Part shown: piece after piece, positions 1 to 7,452 of the stretch | Numbering within the stretch: the first letter of the stretch is position 1 | How the letters are laid out: every line of letters starts with the position of its first letter | DNA from: Alphaproteobacteria bacterium | GTDB lineage: Bacteria; Pseudomonadota; Alphaproteobacteria; Rickettsiales; 21-14-0-20-44-7 | Length of the DNA: 15,923 nucleotides | Reading direction: 5' to 3' | Assembly: GCA_013288575.1 (NCBI GenBank) | Contig: JABDBO010000020.1 | Location: forward strand, 1-15,923 | Program-made: the position numbers and the translations under genes | Notes under the pieces: generated by a model | What the model saw: only the letters and a program-made list of their open reading frames with translations | Databases searched by the model: none | What the model was told of the DNA's origin: nothing

Positions 1-142
1 TATCATTTTTAACATCCGCCACACTGTCTAAAATGCGAAGATGTTCTGGCGTAAGAAAATATTCTTCACTTGACGCATCCGTGTGTTTTACAGTTAGCCC
101 TTGCTTGGCATATCTTTGATGTATGTTGTACTGGTCTGACAT
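1..142 (-). CDS. Hypothetical protein, N-terminal part only
   Basis: An open frame reads leftward from an ATG at 142-140 and leaves the window without a stop, giving the first 47 residues. It begins MSDQYNIHQRYAKQG and continues with a hydrophilic, acidic stretch containing EEYFLTPEHLRILDSV. The sequence is mixed and non-repetitive, looks like a soluble protein start, and shows no signal peptide or membrane segment. I do not recognise the family. No Shine-Dalgarno is visible; the upstream bases are A/T-rich. The gene is divergent from pccA with a 108-bp gap that would hold both promoters. An overlapping plus-strand frame (70-258) is poor in composition and runs into the pccA start, so this minus frame is the better coding candidate. 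The start could also lie further in. Confidence 0.55.
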   Translation of the reverse strand, partial: MSDQYNIHQRYAKQGLTVKHTDASSEEYFLTPEHLRILDSVADVKND

Positions 143-250
143 ATTTACGTTTATTAACTTATTTGCTAAATTTCTGCAATAGTTTTCATAGAAAATTGAT
201 TCATCACAAAACCCTAGACTATCAATTTATGCCCTATTATAACCCTACTC

Positions 251-2245
251 ATGTTTGAAAAAATCTTGATCGCCAACCGGGGCGAAATTGCAGTTCGGAT
301 AATTCGCACCTGTAAAGCAATGGGTATTAAAACCGTTGCAGTTTATTCTGAAGCGGATATTAACTCGCTCCACGTTCGTGAAGCTGATGAAGTTGTTCAC
401 ATTGGCCGTTCAGCCGCGAATGAAAGCTATTTAGATATCAAAAAAATTATTGAAGCTATTACCCGCACCGGCGCTGATGCAGTTCATCCTGGTTATGGAT
501 TTTTATCTGAAAACTCAAAATTCGCCCGCGCAGTAAAACGTGCCGGTGCAACATTCATTGGCCCTAGCATTGATGCGATTAAGGCGATGGGTGATAAAAT
601 CGAATCTAAGAAGCTGGCGAAAAAAGCTGGCGTGAGTTCAGTTCCTGGTTATTTGGGAGTTATTCCTGATGCTAAGGAAGCAGTAAAAATTGCCAAGAAA
701 ATCGGCTATCCGGTGATGATTAAAGCATCAGCTGGCGGCGGCGGCAAAGGCATGCGCATCGCCTGGAATGATAAAGATGTTCAGCGCGGTTTCACCGCAG
801 CAATGTCTGAGGCAAAATCAAGCTTTAATGATGACCGGGTGTTTATTGAAAAATACATCACTAGCCCACGCCATATCGAAATTCAGGTTTTGGGTGATAA
901 CCATGATAATTATTTAACTTTGGGTGAGCGCGAATGCTCAATTCAGCGCCGTCACCAAAAAGTTATTGAAGAAGCACCTTCAAGCTTCCTCGATGAAAAA
1001 ACTCGCAAGGAAATGTGCGAACAGGCGCGAAACCTGGCCAAAGCTGTGAAATATAATTCAGCTGGTACGGTTGAGTTCATTATGGATCAGGAGAAAAATT
1101 TCTATTTCCTTGAAATGAACACAAGGCTGCAAGTTGAGCACCGCGTGACAGAATTGATTTATGGAATCGACCTTGTTGAACAAATGATTCGTGTTGCTGC
1201 GGGTGAAAAGCTAAAGCTGAAACAAAAAGATATCAAATTCACCGGCCATGCGATTGAAGCACGGATTTATGCCGAAGATCCATCGCACAACTTCCTGCCA
1301 TCTGTTGGACGTTTGACGCGTTATGAAGAGCCAAAACTGCGCAAAGAACTATTACTTGATACGGCAGTTTATGAAGGTGGTGAAGTCAGCATGTTTTATG
1401 ATCCAATGATCGCAAAACTTTGCTCATACGCCAAAGACCGTGACCATGCGATTGAGGCGATGCAAAAAGGTTTATCGGAATATTTCATTGAAGGCGTTGC
1501 GACAAATATCAGCTTCCTTGAATCCATAGTGCGCCACGAACGTTTCCAGAAGGGCGATATTTCCACCAACTTTATTTCTGAAGAATATCCCGAAGGTTTC
1601 AACGCAACTGAACTCACCGAAGATATGACATTTAAGTTCATATCTGTTGCTGTGTTTTTATATTTGGACGATGCAAAACGCGCCTCATTAATTTCCCACC
1701 AACAGCCTGGCCGTCAACGCCAGATTGGCCCACGCTGGGTTGTTACAATTGAGGGCAATGATTACTCGGTTTATGTGCAGGATAAAGATGGCGGCTATGA
1801 GATTGAGTGTAAAAACCGCCTCTTCTCAATTCGCAGTAATTGGGATTTGGGCAGCAATATTTTGCAGGGCCATATCAACGATGAACCAATCACTTTCCGC
1901 ATTCGTTATTTGACCGAAGGCTATCGCTTAACGCACGGCGGTAACCGTGTGAATGTTACAGTTCGCAGCCCGCGCACTGCAGAGCTTGCCCGTTATATGC
2001 CGAAAAAATCAGAGGGTCGTAAATCAAGCAATTTGATTGCCCCGATGGCTGGCAAAATTGTGCGCCTGGCAGTTAAAGAAGGCGATAAAATCAAACCGGG
2101 TGATGAACTGGTGGTAATCGAAGCCATGAAAATGGAAAATTTGATCAAAGCCACCCATGCGACGACTATCAAAAAAGTTAATGTAAAACCGGGTGATAGC
2201 GTGGCTTCCAACCAGGAAATTTTGGCGTTCGATACAGCGAGTTAA
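251..2245 (+). CDS. pccA: Propionyl-CoA carboxylase alpha subunit (biotin carboxylase + biotin carrier)
   Basis: Carries out ATP- and bicarbonate-dependent carboxylation of biotin; the carboxyl group is then passed to propionyl-CoA by a beta subunit not seen here, giving methylmalonyl-CoA for the TCA cycle. Seen in the 664 residues: the biotin carboxylase N-domain opening MFEKILIANRGEIAVR; a glycine-rich ATP-grasp loop at about 158-168 (KASAGGGGKGM); the catalytic set E288, N290, R292 in EMNTRLQVEH, at the same numbers as E. coli biotin carboxylase; a BT linker domain at about 495-600 with the PCC-like words IRSNW, GYRLTHGG and PRTAELARYMPKK; and a biotinyl domain with EAMKMEN, biotin lysine K627. 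Length fits PccA. 3-methylcrotonyl-CoA carboxylase is less likely because of the BT domain. There is no clear Shine-Dalgarno. A weak TTGATT (196-201)/TATCAA (220-225) pair or a TATTAT at 235-240 could be its promoter. Confidence 0.93.
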   Translation: MFEKILIANRGEIAVRIIRTCKAMGIKTVAVYSEADINSLHVREADEVVHIGRSAANESYLDIKKIIEAITRTGADAVHPGYGFLSENSKFARAVKRAGATFIGPSIDAIKAMGDKIESKKLAKKAGVSSVPGYLGVIPDAKEAVKIAKKIGYPVMIKASAGGGGKGMRIAWNDKDVQRGFTAAMSEAKSSFNDDRVFIEKYITSPRHIEIQVLGDNHDNYLTLGERECSIQRRHQKVIEEAPSSFLDEKTRKEMCEQARNLAKAVKYNSAGTVEFIMDQEKNFYFLEMNTRLQVEHRVTELIYGIDLVEQMIRVAAGEKLKLKQKDIKFTGHAIEARIYAEDPSHNFLPSVGRLTRYEEPKLRKELLLDTAVYEGGEVSMFYDPMIAKLCSYAKDRDHAIEAMQKGLSEYFIEGVATNISFLESIVRHERFQKGDISTNFISEEYPEGFNATELTEDMTFKFISVAVFLYLDDAKRASLISHQQPGRQRQIGPRWVVTIEGNDYSVYVQDKDGGYEIECKNRLFSIRSNWDLGSNILQGHINDEPITFRIRYLTEGYRLTHGGNRVNVTVRSPRTAELARYMPKKSEGRKSSNLIAPMAGKIVRLAVKEGDKIKPGDELVVIEAMKMENLIKATHATTIKKVNVKPGDSVASNQEILAFDTAS

Positions 2246-2273
2246 TCTGTAATCATATTTTTTAATTTTAATA

Positions 2274-2302
2274 TTGAATTTGCCATAAATTGGCTTTATA
2301 AA
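2274..2302 (+). promoter_or_regulatory. Candidate sigma-70 promoter of the PEPC-like gene
   Basis: TTGAAT at 2274-2279 and TATAAA at 2297-2302 are separated by exactly 17 bp. They lie in the 88-bp AT-rich gap after pccA, and the predicted transcript start is about 25 nt before the ATG at 2334. This suggests the PEPC homolog is not expressed only by read-through from pccA. The call rests on motif spacing alone in an AT-rich stretch. Confidence 0.45.
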
Positions 2303-2333
2303 AGTATTTATAAAAATTAACTACCTTACAACA

Positions 2334-5300
2334 ATGGTTACTCTAAATATATCCGCATCTACTACAGTACAAATGGTTTCTAAACGAGTTTTAGGGGATT
2401 TAGATGATACATCTCGCGGGCTTGTTATTAGTGACGGCCTACTAGCCCGTTTAGAAGGTGATATAAAACCTCTGGCCGATCAATATTCTAGGCCAAAGGA
2501 TAGGTCACCAGAGCTTCTTGATCAGCTAGTTGATAAAATGAAAGGCTTTAGCCCTGAAGAATTTAAGACTATTGGTGATTATACAGGAATTAGAAATCTA
2601 GTAACTGAAGCTCTTACTTGTTTTGAAGAAGCAATAACCAGCGAACCGCTTGTACAGCGCTACAAAAGATTTCTTAAAGATACTGTAAACGAAACTACCG
2701 CTAAACTCATGAGCCAAGGTTTAGAGGCGGTAGAAGCGCGTAAAAAAGCAATTGATCTTATCCGCGAGTCTAAGGATGAGATGCTTATTAAATTCACAAC
2801 TACCGTGCATCCGACAAATCCTTGGACACGTGAAGCAATTATATTCAAACGCGATTTGACTCGTTATTTGGAAGATTTAGCCAATTATGCGAAAGGCGGC
2901 GCAATAATTCATGACGACTCATACCGAAATATTAAAAGTATGATTCAAGGATTCGCAGAAAAAGTAAAAGCTGGCTTACCCATAGTTCATATTAAACAAG
3001 TGGATGTTGCGCAAGAACGTAAGGTAGGCAGAGAAGATTTTGCGATTATTGGAGAATATCAGAAAGATACTGTGGGCACTCACAATATAGCTATTTTTGA
3101 ATTACAAGATGAAAAGTTTTTTAGTAAAGAAGAAACTGACGGTTTATATTTTGAAAAAGACAAAACACCTTTTGCAAAATATACATGGATTGACGCGGAT
3201 GCTGATGGCAGGCCCGCAACTTGCGCCGAAGATTTAGCGCGCGTTATACCTGATTGCTTAAAGGATAATACCAAGCTTGATTTGCGTCAGAATGCAGAGA
3301 TTCACGAAAATCTGGTTAGCGCACTGATTCAAGTTCTATTCAAAAATAAAGAGAGCGATTTTTCAAGATTTTGCGGCGAATTCGTCTCTCATTTAAATAC
3401 GTTAGATGTAGATGGGCGAAACTTCCGCAGCCCAGAAAAATCAATTTACCAGCAACTAGGTACCCATCGCGCAGAATTTTTAAAGTTGGTTTTAAAATCT
3501 AATTATAACTTGGTTCCACGTTCGATTGTTGCTCATGCCGTTCCTTACACTGAAATGTATTGGAAGAAATTTGATGAATTCGTTGCTCGAGAAAGACAGC
3601 AAAACCCTGCAATTCCCGAAGGCATAAGCTATGCCGGCCTTGAAGATTTCAAAGATCCTTTAAGTACAACATTCGCTAACCTGCAACGTAAATTCAGAGA
3701 AGAAATTGGCGCGACACCAGTTGAATTCGAATTGGACGGAAAAAAGATTAAATGGAATTTTAAGCCAGGAAAAGATGGCTATCATTATGAACAAACAACA
3801 GAGCAAGGTGACCCCGACTTTTTCGTTGGCACAAAAAAGACTTATGAGGCTACCGAAGAAATTGCTGATCCAGCAACCAAAGAAGTAACCAAAAAGAAAG
3901 TAACCAAGTGGAAAGACATGGAAGGGGAAGAACTCCATGTATTGATGGATACATTGCGCCGCTTAGAAATCATGCGGGATGCTATTGAGAAATATGGCCC
4001 AGGCGCTGTTGCTGAAAGATATGAAATTGCCAACTTCTCAGATGAGGCAAACTTCTATGAATTACTACTTCTGTTCAAGGAAACTGGCTTAGTTGAAATT
4101 AAAGATGGGTTAGTTATAAAAGCTGATCTTGATATAATGCCCTTGCTCGAAACGCTGGAAGACCTTGAAAAGGCAGATGAAATTTTTGATAGAATTCTGA
4201 ACGACCCATTAGCTTTGAGCTATTTCAATGCGCGCGGTAACAAAGCGCAAATCATGCTTGGTTTCAGTGATGGCGCAAAAAGCGGCGGCAACTTCGCATC
4301 TGAAACGGCGATTCTTGAAAAGAAAGAGAAATTGGCAAGAAAATTCGCCGCTAAAGGAATTATCGTTGAATATAAAGATGGACGCGGCAATACAGTTGAA
4401 CGCGGCGGCATGCCTGAGCTTGGTTTGTCGCAAACCGGCAGCCCAGATATCGTGAACGCAAGAAGTAAGCATTCTCAAACTATTCAATCTGACCATCACG
4501 TACAGCTTGCTAATTCGCCGGTTCGCGGCAGAAACCAGATGCTGAGCACTATAATGGGAACCATAGCTGCCAAAATCTCCGCCGTGACTAGAAGCGACAA
4601 AGAAACGGAATTAATGAATTTATGCAATGAGGCGGCAGATTTCATTAAGCGGATTTCTAACAGCCATTATGCCGCAATCATACGCCACAACCCAAATTCC
4701 ATATCTTTCCAGAAAGCTATGCCGTTTAATGCTGAGGCCTCATCGCGAAAATCAACACGTGCAGTTAGTGAGAAACCGCCATTTGACTTAATTCGTGCCG
4801 TTCCATGGACGCAAAAATTTGGCACTGCCGGTGCGCCTGCGAATTATGTTGGCTTAAAAGAAGCTCTGGAAATATTCATGTCTGGCGAGGAAGTTGAGAT
4901 AACAGAATTAGATGGCACAACCAGCAAAATCTCGAGTAAAGATTTGTTAGAAAGAATGAATAAATTAGCCTATCCAGAAGCTACTCCATCATCGGTGCGA
5001 GAATTCCCGAGCCAATACGGACCGCGTGTAGAGTCGAATAGTGCTGAGGTAAGATACGTCGCCGATACTAAACAAATGACACCAGGACAAAAAGCTCTCG
5101 AAGTTTTAAGAACACATCCTACGTATGGCAATTTTTTGCGCCGCGCTGAGACTGAGCTAGATAAGAACTTTGATCCACATATGGCAGCTGCTTGGGGCAA
5201 AAAAACTAATCATCAAGGATTCGTAGGTCGAATCGTTGAAAGTCTTACTGGGCTACCAGAAACTATAAAATTCACGCTAAGAAGATTTGTCTTCCCAAGT

Positions 5301-5558
5301 ATGGCAAATTTTACTGAAAGCCTGCCCCGGCGTGAAATACAGGCACAGCAAATAATTGCTCGTGCGGCTCTTCTTTCAGCGCCAAAAAATCCTAGAATGG
5401 ACAATCCAAGCGAGAGGCCAACAGCTGTGGGCATGAAGAATTTCTTAATGGTATCTGCTGGAAATGACCATACGCCAAACCCAACAGCAAGAATGCAGGA
5501 TATCCACCATAGATATTCAGCTGATGGCAATGCTTATGCTGGCGCCGGCAGAAGCTAG
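2334..5558 (+). CDS. ppc: Divergent phosphoenolpyruvate carboxylase family protein
   Basis: The family converts PEP and bicarbonate to oxaloacetate in the cytosol, refilling the TCA cycle. Seen: TTVHPTN with H159 (canonical TAHPTE, E. coli H138); TWIDADADGRP at 284-294 where the family has SWMGGDRDGNP; LLLFKETGL; IMLGFSDGAKSGG at 640-652 with D646 and K649 (canonical GYSDSxKDGG); KDGRGNTVERGG at 681-692 (canonical FHGRGGxxGRGG); FQKAMP and SSRKSTR at 792-809 (canonical FRSATP and GSRPAKR); RAVPWTQ at 821-827 (canonical RAIPW). Order and spacing agree with PEPC. Odd points: the histidine of FHGRGG is D682, the arginine of FRSATP is Q793, no RLDIRQ motif is found at the expected place, the usual C-terminal NTG is absent, and 1074 residues exceeds the usual 880-930. 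It may be an altered-activity or inactive paralog. No Shine-Dalgarno is visible. It ends tail-to-tail with the next gene. Confidence 0.78.
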   Translation: MVTLNISASTTVQMVSKRVLGDLDDTSRGLVISDGLLARLEGDIKPLADQYSRPKDRSPELLDQLVDKMKGFSPEEFKTIGDYTGIRNLVTEALTCFEEAITSEPLVQRYKRFLKDTVNETTAKLMSQGLEAVEARKKAIDLIRESKDEMLIKFTTTVHPTNPWTREAIIFKRDLTRYLEDLANYAKGGAIIHDDSYRNIKSMIQGFAEKVKAGLPIVHIKQVDVAQERKVGREDFAIIGEYQKDTVGTHNIAIFELQDEKFFSKEETDGLYFEKDKTPFAKYTWIDADADGRPATCAEDLARVIPDCLKDNTKLDLRQNAEIHENLVSALIQVLFKNKESDFSRFCGEFVSHLNTLDVDGRNFRSPEKSIYQQLGTHRAEFLKLVLKSNYNLVPRSIVAHAVPYTEMYWKKFDEFVARERQQNPAIPEGISYAGLEDFKDPLSTTFANLQRKFREEIGATPVEFELDGKKIKWNFKPGKDGYHYEQTTEQGDPDFFVGTKKTYEATEEIADPATKEVTKKKVTKWKDMEGEELHVLMDTLRRLEIMRDAIEKYGPGAVAERYEIANFSDEANFYELLLLFKETGLVEIKDGLVIKADLDIMPLLETLEDLEKADEIFDRILNDPLALSYFNARGNKAQIMLGFSDGAKSGGNFASETAILEKKEKLARKFAAKGIIVEYKDGRGNTVERGGMPELGLSQTGSPDIVNARSKHSQTIQSDHHVQLANSPVRGRNQMLSTIMGTIAAKISAVTRSDKETELMNLCNEAADFIKRISNSHYAAIIRHNPNSISFQKAMPFNAEASSRKSTRAVSEKPPFDLIRAVPWTQKFGTAGAPANYVGLKEALEIFMSGEEVEITELDGTTSKISSKDLLERMNKLAYPEATPSSVREFPSQYGPRVESNSAEVRYVADTKQMTPGQKALEVLRTHPTYGNFLRRAETELDKNFDPHMAAAWGKKTNHQGFVGRIVESLTGLPETIKFTLRRFVFPSMANFTESLPRREIQAQQIIARAALLSAPKNPRMDNPSERPTAVGMKNFLMVSAGNDHTPNPTARMQDIHHRYSADGNAYAGAGRS

Positions 5559-5947
5559 TTCAACCCCTTTATATAGCCGCTGATAACCTGTATAAAATCT
5601 TTCTCTTGAGCTAGGGTTTTTAGCTCGCCTGGCTCGCCGTGGATGGCGGATAATGCCAAGGCCATGCCTTTTACCAAACCGGCCATAAATGCCGCAACTT
5701 CCTTATCATCTACCTGACCATTAAGCAAAGCATCGGAAATTTTGGTGTGCGCCTGCATTGATTCAACTCGCACCATATATTTTGTGGCAATGTCACGCAT
5801 TGCATATTCAACCGGGCCGGGTAAATCATCGGCTTTTGTCAGTTCAGAAAGTTCCTTATCGCTAACGCCAAGTTCATGGCGCAAAACATCAAACCATTTT
5901 ATGCCAAAAACCGCAGCGCCGATTTGAATTATATCACTTCCATTCAT
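5555..5947 (-). CDS. Hypothetical protein, possibly with an HTH-like N-terminal half
   Basis: A 130-residue protein of unknown function with no signal peptide and no convincing membrane segment. Two adjacent ATGs lie at 5950-5948 and 5947-5945. The strong Shine-Dalgarno GGAGG (5958-5954) is only 3 nt from the first but 6 nt from the second, so I chose the second; starting at 5950 adds one Met. Residues of about 8-45 (FGIKWFDVLRHELGVSDKEL, then an LPGPVEYAMRDIA segment) resemble in rhythm the small helix-turn-helix domains of alphaproteobacterial proteins in which GxxW is followed by LAxxLGVSxRT. This is an inference from memory, and the usual basic recognition helix is not clear. It lies 64 bp downstream of pgsA on the same strand, probably cotranscribed. 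Its stop shares the palindrome CTAG with the PEPC stop. Confidence 0.7.
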   Translation of the reverse strand: MNGSDIIQIGAAVFGIKWFDVLRHELGVSDKELSELTKADDLPGPVEYAMRDIATKYMVRVESMQAHTKISDALLNGQVDDKEVAAFMAGLVKGMALALSAIHGEPGELKTLAQEKDFIQVISGYIKGLN

Positions 5948-5953
5948 CATCAG

Positions 5954-5958
5954 CCTCC
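5954..5958 (-). promoter_or_regulatory. Shine-Dalgarno GGAGG deciding the start of the 130-residue gene
   Basis: The minus strand reads GTGGAGGCTGATGATGAAT. This is the strongest ribosome-binding site in the window, where many genes have none. Its distance favours the second of the two tandem ATGs. Confidence 0.6.
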
Positions 5959-6011
5959 ACTTTAATCTGGATTTTCTTAATGAAAGCCTCGCGAATAGTA
6001 TGGCGCAAATA

Positions 6012-6557
6012 TTACCATCCAGTGATAAATGTGAGCACTGCCGCTACCCATAAAGTGATTTCGCCAATCTGCTGCGAGTAAATCGGAGTTCCTTTTATGA
6101 AAACACCAGGAACCAATGGCGCGGCTAGCAAACATAAAAGCGCTAAAAATTGAATTGTAGTTTTCCACTTCGCAAGTTTAGTAACCGGCATCGCAATTTG
6201 TTCTGAGGCCAAAAACTCGCGCAGGCCAGAAACCAAAATTTCGCGCATGATAATTATCATCACAGGAATTAAGTCAGCCCGCGGCTGGCCATGTTCCTGC
6301 CGGTCAAACACAAGCATAATGAGCACAACCGAAACCAGCATTTTATCTGCAATTGGGTCAAGCATAGCGCCGAATTTGCTGGTGGCTTTAAACATACGCG
6401 CGATTTTGCCATCAAGATAATCAGTAACGCTTGCGCCGAGGAATAAGACGAGAATTAATTTGTTACCATAATCACGGTCTTCAAGCATGAAACCCCAAAT
6501 GATGAATGGGATTACGGCTATGCGAAGAAGTGTCAGGAAATTGGCGATAAGTTTCAT
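6012..6557 (-). CDS. pgsA: CDP-diacylglycerol--glycerol-3-phosphate 3-phosphatidyltransferase
   Basis: Integral membrane enzyme that joins CDP-diacylglycerol and glycerol-3-phosphate into phosphatidylglycerol phosphate, the committed step to phosphatidylglycerol and cardiolipin. The 181 residues contain the complete CDP-alcohol phosphatidyltransferase signature D-x2-D-G-x2-A-R-x8-G-x3-D-x3-D: D46, D49, G50, A53, R54, G63, D67, D71. The N-terminus (MKLIANFLTLLRI) is typical, and hydrophobic segments lie near 7-24, 33-48, 73-88 and in the C-terminal third. Length is normal. In many alphaproteobacteria pgsA directly follows uvrC; here both keep the same strand but a plus-strand prepilin-like gene lies between them, so pgsA needs its own promoter. 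No Shine-Dalgarno is visible and I could not fix a promoter in the 97-bp upstream gap. Confidence 0.93.
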   Translation of the reverse strand: MKLIANFLTLLRIAVIPFIIWGFMLEDRDYGNKLILVLFLGASVTDYLDGKIARMFKATSKFGAMLDPIADKMLVSVVLIMLVFDRQEHGQPRADLIPVMIIIMREILVSGLREFLASEQIAMPVTKLAKWKTTIQFLALLCLLAAPLVPGVFIKGTPIYSQQIGEITLWVAAVLTFITGW

Positions 6558-6654
6558 GGGGAATTGGTAACATCAATATAATAAGTTGTAAAGTTACCCT
6601 CTAAGATCCAATAATTTAATGGTATTTTTTATAACCTAATGTAAAAAAAAACTA

Positions 6655-7452
6655 ATGCGTAAAGGATTTACATTAGTTGAGCTTTCAATAGTTTTAGTGA
6701 TTATAGGTCTACTAATCGGAGGAATTCTTATTGCGCAAAGCATGATTGAAACTGCAAAAATTGAAATGCTTATCAGGCAAATTCAGCAAATTGATGCTGC
6801 AGTTGCAAACTTCAAAACTAGATATAATTATCTGCCAGGTGATGCCCCATCTGATATGGGTGGGCCAGTAGCCGGAACTGGGTGGCAAGGTTATGGCAAT
6901 GGTAATGGCACACTAGATGATGGATCGCAAGATACCGATCCCTATATAACACCTGGCTATGAGCATTATGGCTTTTGGGTTCAGTTACAAAATGGGACGG
7001 ATTTTAATCCGCCGAAATTCACAAATAATGGCGATGTTCATTTCAGTGATCCTGAAGCAGTGTTTGGTAAGTCATCGGGTGGTGGAAAAACTTTAATTGA
7101 AACCTACACTTTACCAGTTTCTCATTACAATAATTATTACGCTATCTGCGCACCTACTGGCGTTCAGTGGATTTCTGCCAATCAACGCTTTCCAGTATTT
7201 ACCCCTAATCAGGCACTTGCAATTGATGCCAAGATTGATGATGGACTGACAGGATTTCCAGATCAAACAACTTATACCGGCTCGATACTTGCAGTACCAC
7301 CTTCTAGCCTGGCTCTTAGCGGCCCTTTTAGCCAGCCTAGTTCAGGTTGTGTGAGTCAATCAGATAATACAAAATATAATACTACTTCATCAGCCACTGA
7401 ATGCTGTTTAATGATTGCGATTCAGGCTTCTTCTGGCGGTACAGGGAATTAA
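6655..7452 (+). CDS. Prepilin-like protein with type IV N-terminal cleavage/methylation motif
   Basis: A predicted pilin or pseudopilin subunit exported to the inner membrane and processed by a prepilin peptidase. The start MRKGFTLVELSIVLVIIGLL is a textbook class III signal: short basic leader, cleavage after G4, methylated F5 and E9 (Glu5 of the mature form), then a hydrophobic helix to about residue 27. The following words (QIDAAVANFKTRYNYLPGDAP) are shared by many small prepilin-domain proteins of Gram-negative bacteria. The globular part is rich in Gly, Asn and aromatics, with cysteines C165, C232, C250 and C251 that could form disulfides. At 265 residues it is longer than major pilins or GspG. 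No secretion ATPase, platform protein or peptidase gene is nearby, so it is an orphan here. TATAAC at 6630-6635 may be its -10 box; an A-rich tract precedes the ATG and no Shine-Dalgarno is seen. Confidence 0.88.
   Translation: MRKGFTLVELSIVLVIIGLLIGGILIAQSMIETAKIEMLIRQIQQIDAAVANFKTRYNYLPGDAPSDMGGPVAGTGWQGYGNGNGTLDDGSQDTDPYITPGYEHYGFWVQLQNGTDFNPPKFTNNGDVHFSDPEAVFGKSSGGGKTLIETYTLPVSHYNNYYAICAPTGVQWISANQRFPVFTPNQALAIDAKIDDGLTGFPDQTTYTGSILAVPPSSLALSGPFSQPSSGCVSQSDNTKYNTTSSATECCLMIAIQASSGGTGN

Noticed and set aside
70..258. Plus-strand frame of 62 residues overlapping the pccA start
   Set aside because: Cys/Leu/Tyr-rich, low-quality composition, overlaps pccA, and is antisense to a better minus-strand frame at 1-142.
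2246..2290. Possible terminator after pccA
   Set aside because: T-rich but without a GC-containing hairpin; only AT-rich promoter-like DNA is present.
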